Below, piece after piece: positions 54,520-63,575 of a stretch of 64,000 nt of DNA. The DNA comes from Hermatobates lingyangjiaoensis (Eukaryota; Arthropoda; Insecta; Hemiptera; Hermatobatidae). The notes below the pieces were generated by a model. That model made no database searches. It worked only from the letters and a program-made list of their open reading frames with translations, and was not told where the DNA came from. The stretch is taken from assembly GCA_026182355.1 (NCBI GenBank), contig JAPFBL010000256.1:372001-436000 (forward strand), read 5' to 3'. The position numbers and the translations under genes were made by a program. Numbering within the stretch: the stretch's first letter is position 1; each line of letters begins with the position of its first letter.

Positions 54520-54655
54520 TTAGTTAATGCCTGAAGAAGAATACTACGTGTTTGAAACGCGTTGTTTATACTATTAAATTTCTATATTTGGAGACTATTG
54601 CATTAGGTTTTTATTCTACAATGAGTAAATACCACATAATAACTGATTGCACTTC
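54520..54655 (+). repeat. Family D variant, single arm
   Basis: 'ccttagttaatgcctgaaga' through 'aaatttctatatttggagac' to ATGAGTAAATACCACATAAT, as at 35240-35330 and (inverted) 59720-59840. It abuts the first LINE RNase H fragment. Confidence 0.8.
54531..54563 (+). ncRNA. Hammerhead-like core, ACGCGT type
   Basis: CTGAAGA (54531-54537), unpaired A, 6-bp stem II GAATAC/GTGTTT (using G-U pairs), GAAA (54554-54557), ACGCGT and H17 = T. Confidence 0.62.
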
Positions 54656-54657
54656 CT

Positions 54658-54703
54658 TATGCCCGAGCAGGTGCTCGGAAACCGCATATTGGTCCAGAAC
54701 CAT

Positions 54704-54772
<69 letters not shown>

Positions 54773-55161
54773 TCAGGTAACTCACCACAAATTAAAGAAG
54801 ATAGTCGCTCTAAGGCCTTTCGTTTTCACGTCGTCAGAGAGCAAGTGAATACAAGTTGTAAGCAGGTTATGAATTTTGATTTAAAGAAGGAGTAAGATTG
54901 GCATCATTGACAGTATTTTTCCCTATAACTGTTGTATATAACTGTTGTATTGTATATATATATATATACTATATATTGTATATATATATAGGACAATACA
55001 CAATACAAGAACTCCTTAGGAAAGAGGATAAGCAATACTGGGACTCTCTTCAAGGACACAGACAATCAAAGATACTTCTGAATAAGTTTGAGAGTAGGGA
55101 AATCTTGTATTGTATGAAAAGGAGCAGGTATAATGAGAAAGGTAATATTCAGAATCGTTGA
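54658..55161 (+). pseudogene. LINE RNase H-region fragment, copy 1, split by (TA)n and a PLE end
   Basis: 54664-54706 matches the 56025-56066 coding stretch (GAGCTCGGAAACCGCATATT). It runs into (TA)n at 54706-54767, then a PLE end (54775-54900), a second TA-rich tract (54946-54991), and the LINE resumes at about 54993 with 'acaatacaagaactcctta' (TIQELLRKEDKQYWDSLQGH). A small deletion and divergence end it near 55161. In copy 2 the same LINE join has only TA-rich sequence, so the PLE end here was inserted into (TA)n. Confidence 0.75.
54807..54842 (-). ncRNA. Hammerhead-like core, AGGCCT type, with 5-bp stem I
   Basis: Minus strand: GCTCT, CTGACGA, unpaired C, stem II GT/AC with GAAA loop (GTGAAAAC), GAAA, palindrome AGGCCT, H17 = T, then AGAGC pairing with GCTCT. 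Sister to 31442-31477; N7, the spacer base and the stem II loop all differ while the paired and invariant positions are kept. Confidence 0.7.
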
Positions 55162-55165
55162 AAAG

Positions 55166-55770
55166 TTGCTATACAGTAAATATTACGTTAATTTGTTTAA
55201 AACGAAATATTAAAGTAAAATATTATACTGCAAATTAAAAAGTGTCATACAAAATAATTAAATTTTATTAATTCATGTCTTTAAACTGCTTCTTATGCAC
55301 AGATTTGAAGTTGTTTTTTGACATAAATTATCCTATTGTATATATAAATTTGAACTAACCTCTAAAAAAAAATGTTGAATTGAAAAAAATAAATCAAGCT
55401 TGACAGAGAAATTATGAATAAATAAGAAGTTGAAGGATAAAGTAGAGGAGAAAGTACTTAGGTGAGAAGCGGAAGTTTGCGAGCAGGATGTCGAAAGACA
55501 TGAAAGAGGTAGGATTTATGCAAGTCTGGTACAGGATCATGAAAGTTCAGGTGGATTCCTACAGGATGACTCACGATTCTTGATCGTGAGGATGTGGCGA
55601 TATACCATAGAAGAATATGTCTTCTTTTCGTAAGCCATACATTGTGTAACAATGTTGTTGTATAAGAATGTAATGTGTGACACGTTAATTACCAGGATTC
55701 GCAAACATAACAGATCTGCACACAAGCACTTTATAGACAGTTTCTGGTTTTTTTTTTATTTTTCATTGAT
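55166..55770. other. AT-rich DNA, nothing recognised
   Basis: No signature. Confidence 0.4.
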
Positions 55771-55904
55771 GGTGACTATAGTACTGCATTCTAAGAACTA
55801 AACTATTGTACTTCCCCCCCCCCCCCTTCTGTACTATAGTACTCTAGTTAGCTTCATCGCCTTCAAGAAGCTCAGCATTGAGCTCAAATCTTATCAGCTG
55901 AAAG

Positions 55905-56061
55905 ATGGTCCTGAACTACAGAAATAAACTCAATTTCCTGTATATGAGGAACTTGATCTCTATCTACTGGGTGCCAGGACATGCAAGAGTACAGGGAAAT
56001 GAACGAGCAGACGAACTTGCAAGGGAAGGAGCTCGGAAACCGCATATTAGTCCAGAGCCAT

Positions 56062-56066
<5 letters not shown>
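55905..56066 (+). pseudogene. LINE RNase H domain fragment
   Basis: The frame reads NLISIYWVPGHARVQGNERA then DELAREGARKPHISPEPYC before entering (TA)n at 56066. W-V-P-G-H-x-x-V-x-G-N-E-x-A-D-E-L-A is the last conserved block of retroelement RNase H, with the His of the active-site loop and the final catalytic Asp (in ADELA). Earlier RNase H motifs are missing. Confidence 0.88.
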
Positions 56067-56100
<34 letters not shown>

Positions 56101-56165
56101 TATATATTGTAATATATATATATATATATATATATATACTATATAGAATGTAGATAATATATATG

Positions 56166-56196
<31 letters not shown>

Positions 56197-56197
56197 G
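56066..56197. repeat. (TA)n-rich tract interrupting the LINE coding end
   Basis: Three TA runs (56066-56098, 56115-56140, 56170-56197) separated by TACTATATTGTAA-like and AGAATGTAGATAAT sequence; same position as in copy 1. Confidence 0.9.
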
Positions 56198-56660
56198 GTC
56201 AATACACTATACAAGAACTCCTTAGGAAAGAGGATAAGCAATACTGGGATTCTCTTCAAGGACACAGACAATCAAAAGTCTGACAAGATACTTCTCAATA
56301 AGTTTGAGAATAGGCAAATCTTGTATTGTATGGTAAGGAGCAGGAATAATCTAAGGATTTTAACCGGATTCCTAATGGGCCACTGCAAACCTAATGGGCA
56401 TTATCAATGATGGTTTGTGCAAGTTCTGCAAAGTTGAGGAAGAAACACCGCTGCATCTGCTGGCTGATTGTCAAGCCACTGTGCTACACAGAGGCAGATG
56501 CCTCGGGACTCTCAACAAAACTATCACGGACAGTTAGACAAGGCTGGAGTTACACAGACAAGGGAGGAAAAAAAAGGACTTGTTGATCGAGTAAAACAAA
56601 CCATATCCACCGATATTCATCAAAGTTCCAACAAGATAAACGTAAAAGATATAGCTTAAT
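56198..56660 (+). pseudogene. LINE C-terminal knuckle region
   Basis: TIQELLRKEDKQYWDSLQGH starts the segment. After frame changes come NLRILTGFLMGHCK and, in another frame, MGIINDGLCKFCKVEEETPL, HLLADCQATVLHRGRC and LGTLNK. The FNGHLRR part seen at 22430-22699 (minus) is deleted. This is the Cys/His knuckle tail after RNase H; non-functional. Confidence 0.8.
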
Positions 56661-56855
56661 AGCAATTCATAAGAATTGAATGAATTTTTTCTTCAGTCGT
56701 TTTAATTTTAAAGAATTCACGTATAAACTACATTCAAGACTTATCGATTAACTTAAGTTCATTTCAAAGTAGTTATCATTTTTAGTTCGCGTTTCTATAT
56801 TTTAATAATATATATATATATTATATATAAATATATATTATATAATATAGTTCAA
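56661..56855. other. AT-rich DNA and (TA)n
   Basis: TA-rich sequence at 56808-56850 leads into the next foldback. Confidence 0.5.
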
Positions 56856-56859
56856 TATA

Positions 56860-57240
56860 AACAAAATAAACATAGAGAAATCAGAAGAACACACTTACGT
56901 CTCTAATTTTCGGTTTGAACCGTCTTCAGGAGAGATAAGAGAGGAAACCAAGCGCACTGGATCAGAGACGGTTGGAGACCAACAGTGTTGCCGCATGCGC
57001 GCCCGTTCACAGAAAATAAGGTAGACAGGAATCAATTTATAATTAATTTATAATTTATAATTACATTAAATTAATGGAGTATGAAAACAATAAATATATA
57101 AAAAAGAAAAAATTGAAAAAATTGACGGTTCAAACCGAAAATTAGAGACTGTAAGTGTGTTCTTCTGATTTCTCTATGTTTCTTTGTTTATATTGAACTA
57201 TATTTGTCCGTTTTGGATCGTATTTCCAACGAAAAAAAGT
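56860..57240. repeat. Foldback, family B, with inserted loop
   Basis: Left arm 56870-56960, right arm 57120-57210. The centre (56985-57115) is unrelated sequence ('tgccgcatgcgcgcccgttc' then A-rich), and the right arm has lost CTGAAGA, resuming at GACGGTTCAAACCGAAAATTAG. (TA)n follows at 57243-57262. Confidence 0.85.
56904..56929 (-). ncRNA. Hammerhead-like core, AATT type
   Basis: Minus strand: CTGAAGA, unpaired C, 4-bp stem II GGTT/AACC with a CA loop, GAAA, AATT and H17 = A. Stem I TCTC/GAGA gives 4 bp. Confidence 0.66.
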
Positions 57241-57359
57241 GTATATATATATATATATATATAAATTCACCCATCTCAGGGCTGATCATCAGGAGTTGTA
57301 TGTTTTATGACCAAAATCCTCAATAACCCCTTATGTGAATTTGAAATATCAGTGGTCGA

Positions 57360-57545
57360 GAAACTATATCAATATATATATATACGAGTATATATATATA
57401 TATATTGATAAAAGTATCGACCGTGGAATAGAAACAAAACTAAAGTTTATCGGGACTCGGTCAGTTCTTCAGATTCAAATTAAACTCTCATTGCCAACGT
57501 TTCTGTCTTTATTTAAAACCTTTTTCATAGGCAGATTATAAATTT
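57360..57545 (+). repeat. Family A2, single arm, after (TA)n
   Basis: From TTGATAAAAGTATCGACCGT to CTTTTTCATAGGCAGA, as the left arm at 61280-61430. No mirror arm. Confidence 0.85.
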
Positions 57546-59715
57546 TGAAACAGAAAAACTAAGTATTACATTACAAATTATTTTACAAAGAAAAATAATA
57601 TGTGGATTTTAACAACAACTGTAGTCTGAATGAACATGTGACACTGAACTGTGTCTATTATATCTATATATATAATATAGATATACAGATATATTTTAGT
57701 AGACTAAAATTAAATAATATATTAATAATAATGAAATGGTGTAATAATAAAACTCCAATAAAATTATATTAATCATAATAATAGTTATGATAATAACAAT
57801 AATAATGAAAATAATAATCAAGAGAGGTTAGAATTTACAACCGCGAATGAGATCATAAATATCTGGGTGTTTGTGCGTGTGTGCGCGGGTTTATCTGTTT
57901 AGTGAAGAAACGTAATGTTTCCTTCTGTTTACTATTCCCATAGGAGTGACGTCAGCGTGTTAACATCCTGGAGAAATTAGCTGAGTCAGTCTTCAGGCAG
58001 ATCCGATGTGAAATTAGGATCTTCCTTACTTACTGTACGTCAAGCCTTAGTGTTACTTGCCTTACCATTTCTGCTGGATCAATATATTATTTATCCAATT
58101 CAATATTCACTCTTGACAGTTCATAGTTGCAAACACTAATACCTTCATCTTCTTTAATATATAGTGTAAATTACAGTTTAAACAAGGCTATGAACTGCTA
58201 ACTTCTTTTTTTTTCGCTGAAGGCATGATTAAAATATACGTGAAAACGCCTGAAGGAATATATCAACACGCAATGATGTATGATTATCGAATAAAAAAAA
58301 TGCTGGAACACTTAGCAATTCTTCTTACGTCAATCATGAATAATATATATCATGTTTTAAGTTTAGTCTTTATTGTCTCAAAAGCAGATACTTCCCGACT
58401 TCACGAGTTTTAACCCTGACTAAATCCCTGGCAAATTGAGTTCTTGAAAAACATAGATTTATTTTCCCTTTTGGTTCTTAGTAATAGAAATGTTTTTAAT
58501 TTGGGAAAAAATGTAAGCACGATACAAAAATCAAATTATTTAAACAAATAAATATAGAAAAGTTCGTTTAAAAGTAGTCGGGCAAAATAAGCAATAAAAT
58601 ATTACAAATGACAATTTACGGTTTTCATTTTAATTTACAAAAATAGGAAAAATTATTTTTGTTTATATGGTTATTCTCATTTATTGGTAAAATTTACGAA
58701 AGCAATTCATCAATTTATAATAATTTGCTTTCTTTATATTTATTTTTCAAATTTAACAAGTCTTTTTTTTTAAAATTGTTTAGAGGATTTCAACTATGTT
58801 TTCTAATAAATTTTAATGAAAGTAAGCAGATAAGTTTTTCCAAATTTACGGGTTTAGAAAGATCATTTTTGTAAAACTCACTTCAATGTTTTGAAAACTT
58901 CTTCAGTTTTTTAATTATGAACCTGTCAATAGAAATTCTGTTGTTATACATACCACTCTTGATTTTATTTATCAGAACTTAAATCTTGCGAAGTGCTATA
59001 ACTAGTGACTCTTTCTAGAACACGTAAATTCACCCTTTGATTATTATTTTTAAAAATTAAATTTCCACTTCAAAAAAAAAAAAAATCAAATTTTTATTAT
59101 TATCCAAAAAAATTCTCAAAAGGATAAAATCTTGCAAATGGGGAGCTGTTTTAATAAACTATCTGTATTCTGGTATAGAATGTATTTCAAACTATTTCAA
59201 AATACAACTTCTTAGGCCTGCAACTTAAACTTACTTATCCATTAACAATGATACAAATAATCTTCTTCAGATTTTACATTCATTTAACTAAAACTTAATT
59301 AAATATTTTATGTAATTAAAAAAATTTTTTTTTTTAAAAAAAAGAGTATTAAAGGAAGTGAACTGCAGATTTATAAACGGGTTGAACATCTAAGGATGGG
59401 AATGTAAAACTAGAACACCAAAAAAAAAAAAAAAAAACTTTCCAGTACCTTGAATCAGGAACTGTTTAACCTGAGGAGACCAGTCAGATGACTTCATGAT
59501 TATACCAGGAAAAAAAAGGAATACGAGTAGAAGTCAGGAAACGATTGGAGGATACTTGATATCAAGTGAAGAGAAACCTGCTGTCCGGTTAGTCTGACTG
59601 AAATCAAGTTACTTTTTCATCCGCTTCTTCCAGATTATTTTACAGGAAATATCAAAGATATTTTGTTGAAAGCTTACATTTTTATTTTACTATTAAGTCT
59701 AACGTAGTGCAATCA
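57546..59715. other. AT-rich DNA, nothing recognised
   Basis: (AATAAT)-type simple sequence near 57715-57830; GTGCGTGTGTGCGCGGG at about 57874; poly-A and poly-T runs at 59070-59450. Frames at 58225-58413 and 58659-58874 have no family motif. Confidence 0.5.
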
Positions 59716-59719
59716 GTTA

Positions 59720-59840
59720 TTATGTGGTATTTACTCATTGTAAGGTAAAAAGCTAATGAAATGGTCTCCACATATAAAAATTTAATCGTATAAACAACGC
59801 GTTTCGAACACGTAGTGTTCTTCCTCAGGCATTAACTAAA
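59720..59840 (-). repeat. Family D variant, single arm
   Basis: Complement of the 54520-54655 arm: 'tatgtggtatttactcattg' to 'aatttaatcgtataaacaac' and GCGTTTCGAACACGTAGTG. Confidence 0.82.
59796..59828 (-). ncRNA. Hammerhead-like core, ACGCGT type
   Basis: Minus strand: CTGAGGA, unpaired A, perfect 6-bp stem II GAACAC/GTGTTC, GAAA, ACGCGT and H17 = T; stem I starts with C-G and G-U. Confidence 0.67.
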
Positions 59841-60220
59841 AAATACGACACCAGAGAGTTATCTATAGTAATACAGTAAATATAGTACAAAATAAAATAA
59901 AATAAAATAAGGAAGGTACGAACCTAAGGGTGAGTGTCTGTGGTACAACTGACTGGGAATAGGATGGACGTGGGTGAGGGTATGGAGTGTACATATGTTT
60001 CATATTGGAAGGCAGGCACATTTCATTGTTATTTTTTTTTTCTTTCCAAAAAAAAAAATAAAAAAGGTTAGGCTCAACCTTTACATTTGCTCTAAGACTA
60101 AGTGTAGGAAACATTGAAAATATAACACAGAGAACTATAACGAAATGCAAACAAGAAATATAGGAATAAAGAGAAAATAGAACTGTATATATTTACTATA
60201 AGTAAATATAGTGATCGTGA
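59841..60220. other. AT-rich DNA, nothing recognised
   Basis: (AAAAT)n-like AATAAAATAAAATAAAATA at 59889-59910; poly-T/A at 60030-60065. Confidence 0.45.
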
Positions 60221-60224
60221 AAAA

Positions 60225-60600
60225 ATTCGATTTTGATATTCTGACGGTATTACATGTTTTGAAGTCGCAGAAGTCGTTTTATGAAGTTTTTCAATAATAT
60301 CTGTGTGCGTGAATAGGTGGGTGGTGAATGTGTTAGCATTGCTTGTTACCACGCTACAGTCCAGAATCATTGATGGATCAAGTTGATATTTTACACATAA
60401 TGGGCATCATGGTGTAGATGCGCCCTATTGTTTGAGAACAATTATGCATGATGGGAAAGTAACTTTTTTTGTCATTTAGACATTTATATTATACATAAAT
60501 TGATCATTATATATTATATACCCATGAAGTATGATATTGTGTTTACTTTTAGCAAAATTGAGTGTAGACCACTCCAGACTTTTTATTATAAAAACCCTGT
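60225..60600 (+). repeat. Dispersed repeat related to 15036-15480
   Basis: Diverged copy: AAATTCGATTTTGATATTCT, GTCGTTTTATGAAGTTTTTC, GATGGATCAAGTTGATATTT; the later part matches 34610-34640. Confidence 0.55.
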
Positions 60601-60954
60601 TTGAATACAATGTCCAAGATATATTCAAAATCTTTGCCAGGGCTGTAGGCGATTCGTGACCCACAATAATGAATGACCTGTGTCATGTCATTGACTCTTT
60701 ATAAAATTACACACTGTGAGGCACCTGATTGGCTCACAGGCAGTCATCGACTATAATCCTACAATGTGGTTTATAAAACGATGTGCTCATATGGAATTAT
60801 CATGTCATGAAAACAAAGCGATTGATGTCATATGTAGACATCACTTTCGCAGTTAACATAGGAATTTAGTCATATCTCTCAAGTTTATATTTCAATTATT
60901 ACTCTTTTCATGGATTATTAATAGTATTTTCGCTTTAGTTTTGTTACTTTATTT
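60601..60954. other. Intergenic DNA, nothing recognised
   Basis: No signature. Confidence 0.4.
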
Positions 60955-61176
60955 CTTACATCTACACATATAAGCTTTTATATTCGTTGTTCTTACATCC
61001 ACACACATAAGCTTTCATGTTCATTGTTCTTACATTAATACATATAAGCTTTCATGTTCATTGTTCTTACATTAATACATATAAGCTTTCATGTTCATTG
61101 TTCTTACATCCACACATATAAGCTTTCAAGTTCGTAGTTCTTACATTGATACATATAAGCTATCATGTTCGTGGTT
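60955..61176 (+). repeat. Minisatellite, 37-bp unit, six copies
   Basis: Starts at 60955, 60992, 61029, 61066, 61103 and 61140 (CTTACAT..ACACATATAAGCTT, TTCATGTTCATTGTT). Exactly 37 bp each; the array ends where a family C arm begins. Confidence 0.95.
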
Positions 61177-61262
61177 CCTTAGTCTTTTTTCCCCATTTCA
61201 TATTGTGGTTTGATCATTGCTTGTTATTTCACGTATTTATGTGAAATCTTGTTATCGATATA
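61172..61262 (+). repeat. Family C arm, outer half only
   Basis: CCTTAGTCTTTTTTCCCCAT to TTTATGTGAAATCTTG; the ribozyme half is missing, replaced at the minisatellite boundary. (TA)n follows. Confidence 0.82.
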
Positions 61263-61279
61263 TATATATATATATAATA

Positions 61280-61625
61280 ATAAAATTGATAAAAGTATCG
61301 ACCGTGGAATAGAAACAAAACTAAAGTTTATCGGGACTCTGTCAGTTCTTCAGATACAAATTAAACTCTCATTGCCAACGTTTCGGTCTTTATTTAAAAC
61401 CTTTTTCATAGGCAGAAGTATAAATTTTGAAACAGAAAAACTAAGTTACAAATTTTCTTTGTAAAATAATTTGTAATGTAATGTAATATTTAATTTTTCT
61501 GTTTCAAAATGTATACTTCTGCCTATGAAAAAGGTTTTAAATAAAGACCGAAGCGTTGGCAATGAGAGTTTAATTTGAACCTGAAGAAATGACCTAGTTC
61601 CGATAAACTTTAGTTTTGTATATAT
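61280..61625. repeat. Foldback, family A2
   Basis: Arms from GTATCGACCGTGGAATAG to 'gaaacagaaaaactaagtta', meeting at about 61460 (ACAAATTTTCTTTGTAAAAT). (TA)n lies on the left (61257-61276) and right (61618-61672). GAAACGTTGG and GAAGCGTTGG ends; CTGANGA degenerate. Confidence 0.9.
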
Positions 61626-61626
61626 A

Positions 61627-61674
<48 letters not shown>

Positions 61675-61675
61675 A

Positions 61676-61875
61676 GTTTTATTAAAAGTAATGCCTAATT
61701 GGAGTTTTAAACTTTTTCTTATTAGTTTAACTAATAATAAACTTTATTAGTTTAAACTAATAACAAAAAGTGTAAAACTCCAATTAGGAAACTAATAAAA
61801 AAAAGTTTAAAACTCCAATTAGGCATTACTTTTAATAAAACTTGTATAAATGAAGGCCTGCTCCCCAAATATATA
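61676..61875. mobile_element. Head-to-head PLE 5' coding fragments
   Basis: The outer arms (61676-61724 minus, 61797-61850 plus) both encode KLQLGITFN-type sequence. The plus arm continues NKTCINEGLLPKY into TATATATAT. The centre has a direct repeat of 'gtttaaaactccaattagg'. The third place in the window where the coding copy breaks off at the PKY/PNY codons next to a TA run. Confidence 0.6.
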
Positions 61876-61879
61876 TATA

Positions 61880-62540
61880 TTGTATATCAAATTCGGTAGT
61901 TTCGACAATGAAAACAGTTTTAATGGAGTATTAAAATTATTTAATTTTGATAAATATACATATTAGTTTTTTGAAATGGAATACTTAAGGACAAATCAGT
62001 ATTAAAGTAAGTTGTTCAAGTAATCTTTAACAGTTAAATATTGATGAATACCTCTTATTATATGACCAGTAAATATATAATGATGATAATCGTTAATATT
62101 TAAATACAGGAAATTCATATACACTCAGTAAATATAATATAAGGATATTTGTTAATAGGTAAAAGCAAATAAGGACTTTTGTTATAGACTCGAAACATAT
62201 GTAATGAAAATAATCCATAAGAGGTAAAAACACTTAGTTCGGCTGAAGTTATTTATACGACGTAACCTAGGATAAGGAAATGACAGGGATAATTAAAATA
62301 GTGTTGCAAAGTGAACTATTGGATATGGGCAATAAACTAAAACATGTACTGTTATTAAGAGAGAAGGTGCATTGGGATGGGAGGCGAGATTACTGTTACA
62401 TGACCGGCCGAGTCGACCTCCTCCGTATCTTTGTCTGGGGCCTCTCACACCTCTGCGAGCCCATTCATGCGCTTTAATTAAAATCTATTTAAAAAAAACA
62501 ATAAAATTATATTAAAAATAAATATGCCAAGTGTACGCAC
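61880..62540. other. AT-rich DNA, nothing recognised
   Basis: Slightly GC-richer patch at 62365-62475; no domain. Confidence 0.45.
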
Positions 62541-62556
62541 ACCGAATTATAAATCT

Positions 62557-62607
<51 letters not shown>

Positions 62608-62681
62608 TATAAAGATTTCACATAAACACGTGAAACAACAATCAATGATCAAACCACAATAAGAAATGGGAAAACAAGACT

Positions 62682-62716
62682 AAGATCTTTCAACCGTAAC
62701 AAGCGGTCTTCGTCAG
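62682..62716 (-). ncRNA. Hammerhead-like core, AGATCT type
   Basis: Intact: CTGACGA, A, GACCG/CGGTT, GAAA, AGATCT, T, stem I GACT/AGTC. Confidence 0.68.
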
Positions 62717-62822
62717 AGTCAAAAACCCAACTGAGTTGATTGTTATTTCACGTGTTTATGTGAAATCTTTATATATATATATAAAGATTTCACATAAACA
62801 CGTGAAAGTTGGGTTTTTGACT

Positions 62823-62857
62823 CTGACGAAGACCGCTTGTTACGGTTGAAAGATCTT
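62823..62857 (+). ncRNA. Hammerhead-like core, AGATCT type
   Basis: Same elements as 62682-62716 on the other strand. Confidence 0.68.
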
Positions 62858-62900
62858 AGTCTTGTTTTCCCTTTCTTATTGTGGTTTAATCTATATATTA

Positions 62901-62904
<4 letters not shown>

Positions 62905-62951
<47 letters not shown>

Positions 62952-62982
62952 GATATATATATATATCATATATATATATATC

Positions 62983-63012
<30 letters not shown>
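62905..63012. repeat. (TA)n with ATATCATATATGA interruptions
   Basis: Long TA tract broken by TATCATAT/ATGATATA palindromic variants. Confidence 0.9.
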
Positions 63013-63013
<1 letters not shown>

Positions 63014-63425
63014 GCAGATTCAATAATATATCGACCGTTTGATAGAATAGGTGTGCTCTCTAATCGGGATTCGGTCAATTTTTTAGGATAAAAAAATCAA
63101 ACTCTCGGTGCCAACGTTTCGGTTTTATAACATTGTTGTTCCTTAAAATAATGTAAATTTCATTTTCTTAGTTAAAAAAAAATTCTTACTTCTGTAAGTA
63201 ATATTGTTTTATGTATCTCTTAAATCCTTTTGTTTGTAATATTCATAAGTTGTAACAATCCATGTTCATATTGTGTATATGTTTGATGTTGATATGTGAT
63301 TTCTTATTATTCTTTGTTTGTAGGTCTATGAAAAGGTTTTAAATAAAACCGAAACGTTGGCACCGAGAATTTGATTTTTTATCCTAGAAAATTGACCGAA
63401 TCCCGATTATAGAGTACACCTATAT
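63013..63425. repeat. Foldback, family A, with inserted centre
   Basis: Left arm 63016-63130 and right arm 63325-63420 are complementary. The centre is partly replaced by 63197-63320 ('gtaatattgttttatgtatc' onward). GAAACGTTGGC is kept; the CTGANGA half reads TATGAAA. Confidence 0.85.
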
Positions 63426-63482
63426 ATATATGTATATATTGTTTTTCTTTTAGTTTTATTACATAATGAAAAATCGTATTAG

Positions 63483-63575
63483 GGTGTCAGGGTAGCCTAG
63501 TGGCTAGCGTACTCGCCTCGACTTTCTAGAATATTATTTAATAATGTTTCTCATTATGGGGTCAGGGTAGCCTAT
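63483..63575 (+). repeat. tRNA-SINE head fragments
   Basis: GGGTAGCCTAGTGGCTAGCG followed by TACTCGCCTC is a box A-type SINE head. GGGTCAGGGTAGCCTA recurs 72 bases later. Only the first about 40 bp are present. Confidence 0.5.

Larger units (their letters stand above)
55775..56660. mobile_element. LINE copy 2 with 5' inversion
   Basis: 55775-55883 is the 3'UTR on the minus strand (with a C-tract at 55817-55829). Directly beside it, 55885-56660 is the RNase H/knuckle coding end on the plus strand. On the minus strand this reads inverted 5' part then sense 3' end, the layout produced when target-primed reverse transcription primes twice. Confidence 0.72.
62556..62900. repeat. Two family C units in opposite order
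   Basis: (TA)n 62556-62610; unit 1: left arm 62612-62735 joined directly to a short right end (62735-62770); (TA)n 62770-62782; unit 2: a short left end (62783-62808) joined to a full right arm 62809-62892. Each unit is an unequal foldback, and the two are mirror images of each other around the TA run at 62770-62782. Confidence 0.9.

Noticed and set aside
54708..54767. Ile-Tyr rich protein
   Set aside because: Translation of a (TA)n microsatellite in alternating codons; not a gene.
60955..61176. CRISPR-like array with 37-bp repeats
   Set aside because: Units are directly adjacent with no spacers; it is a minisatellite.
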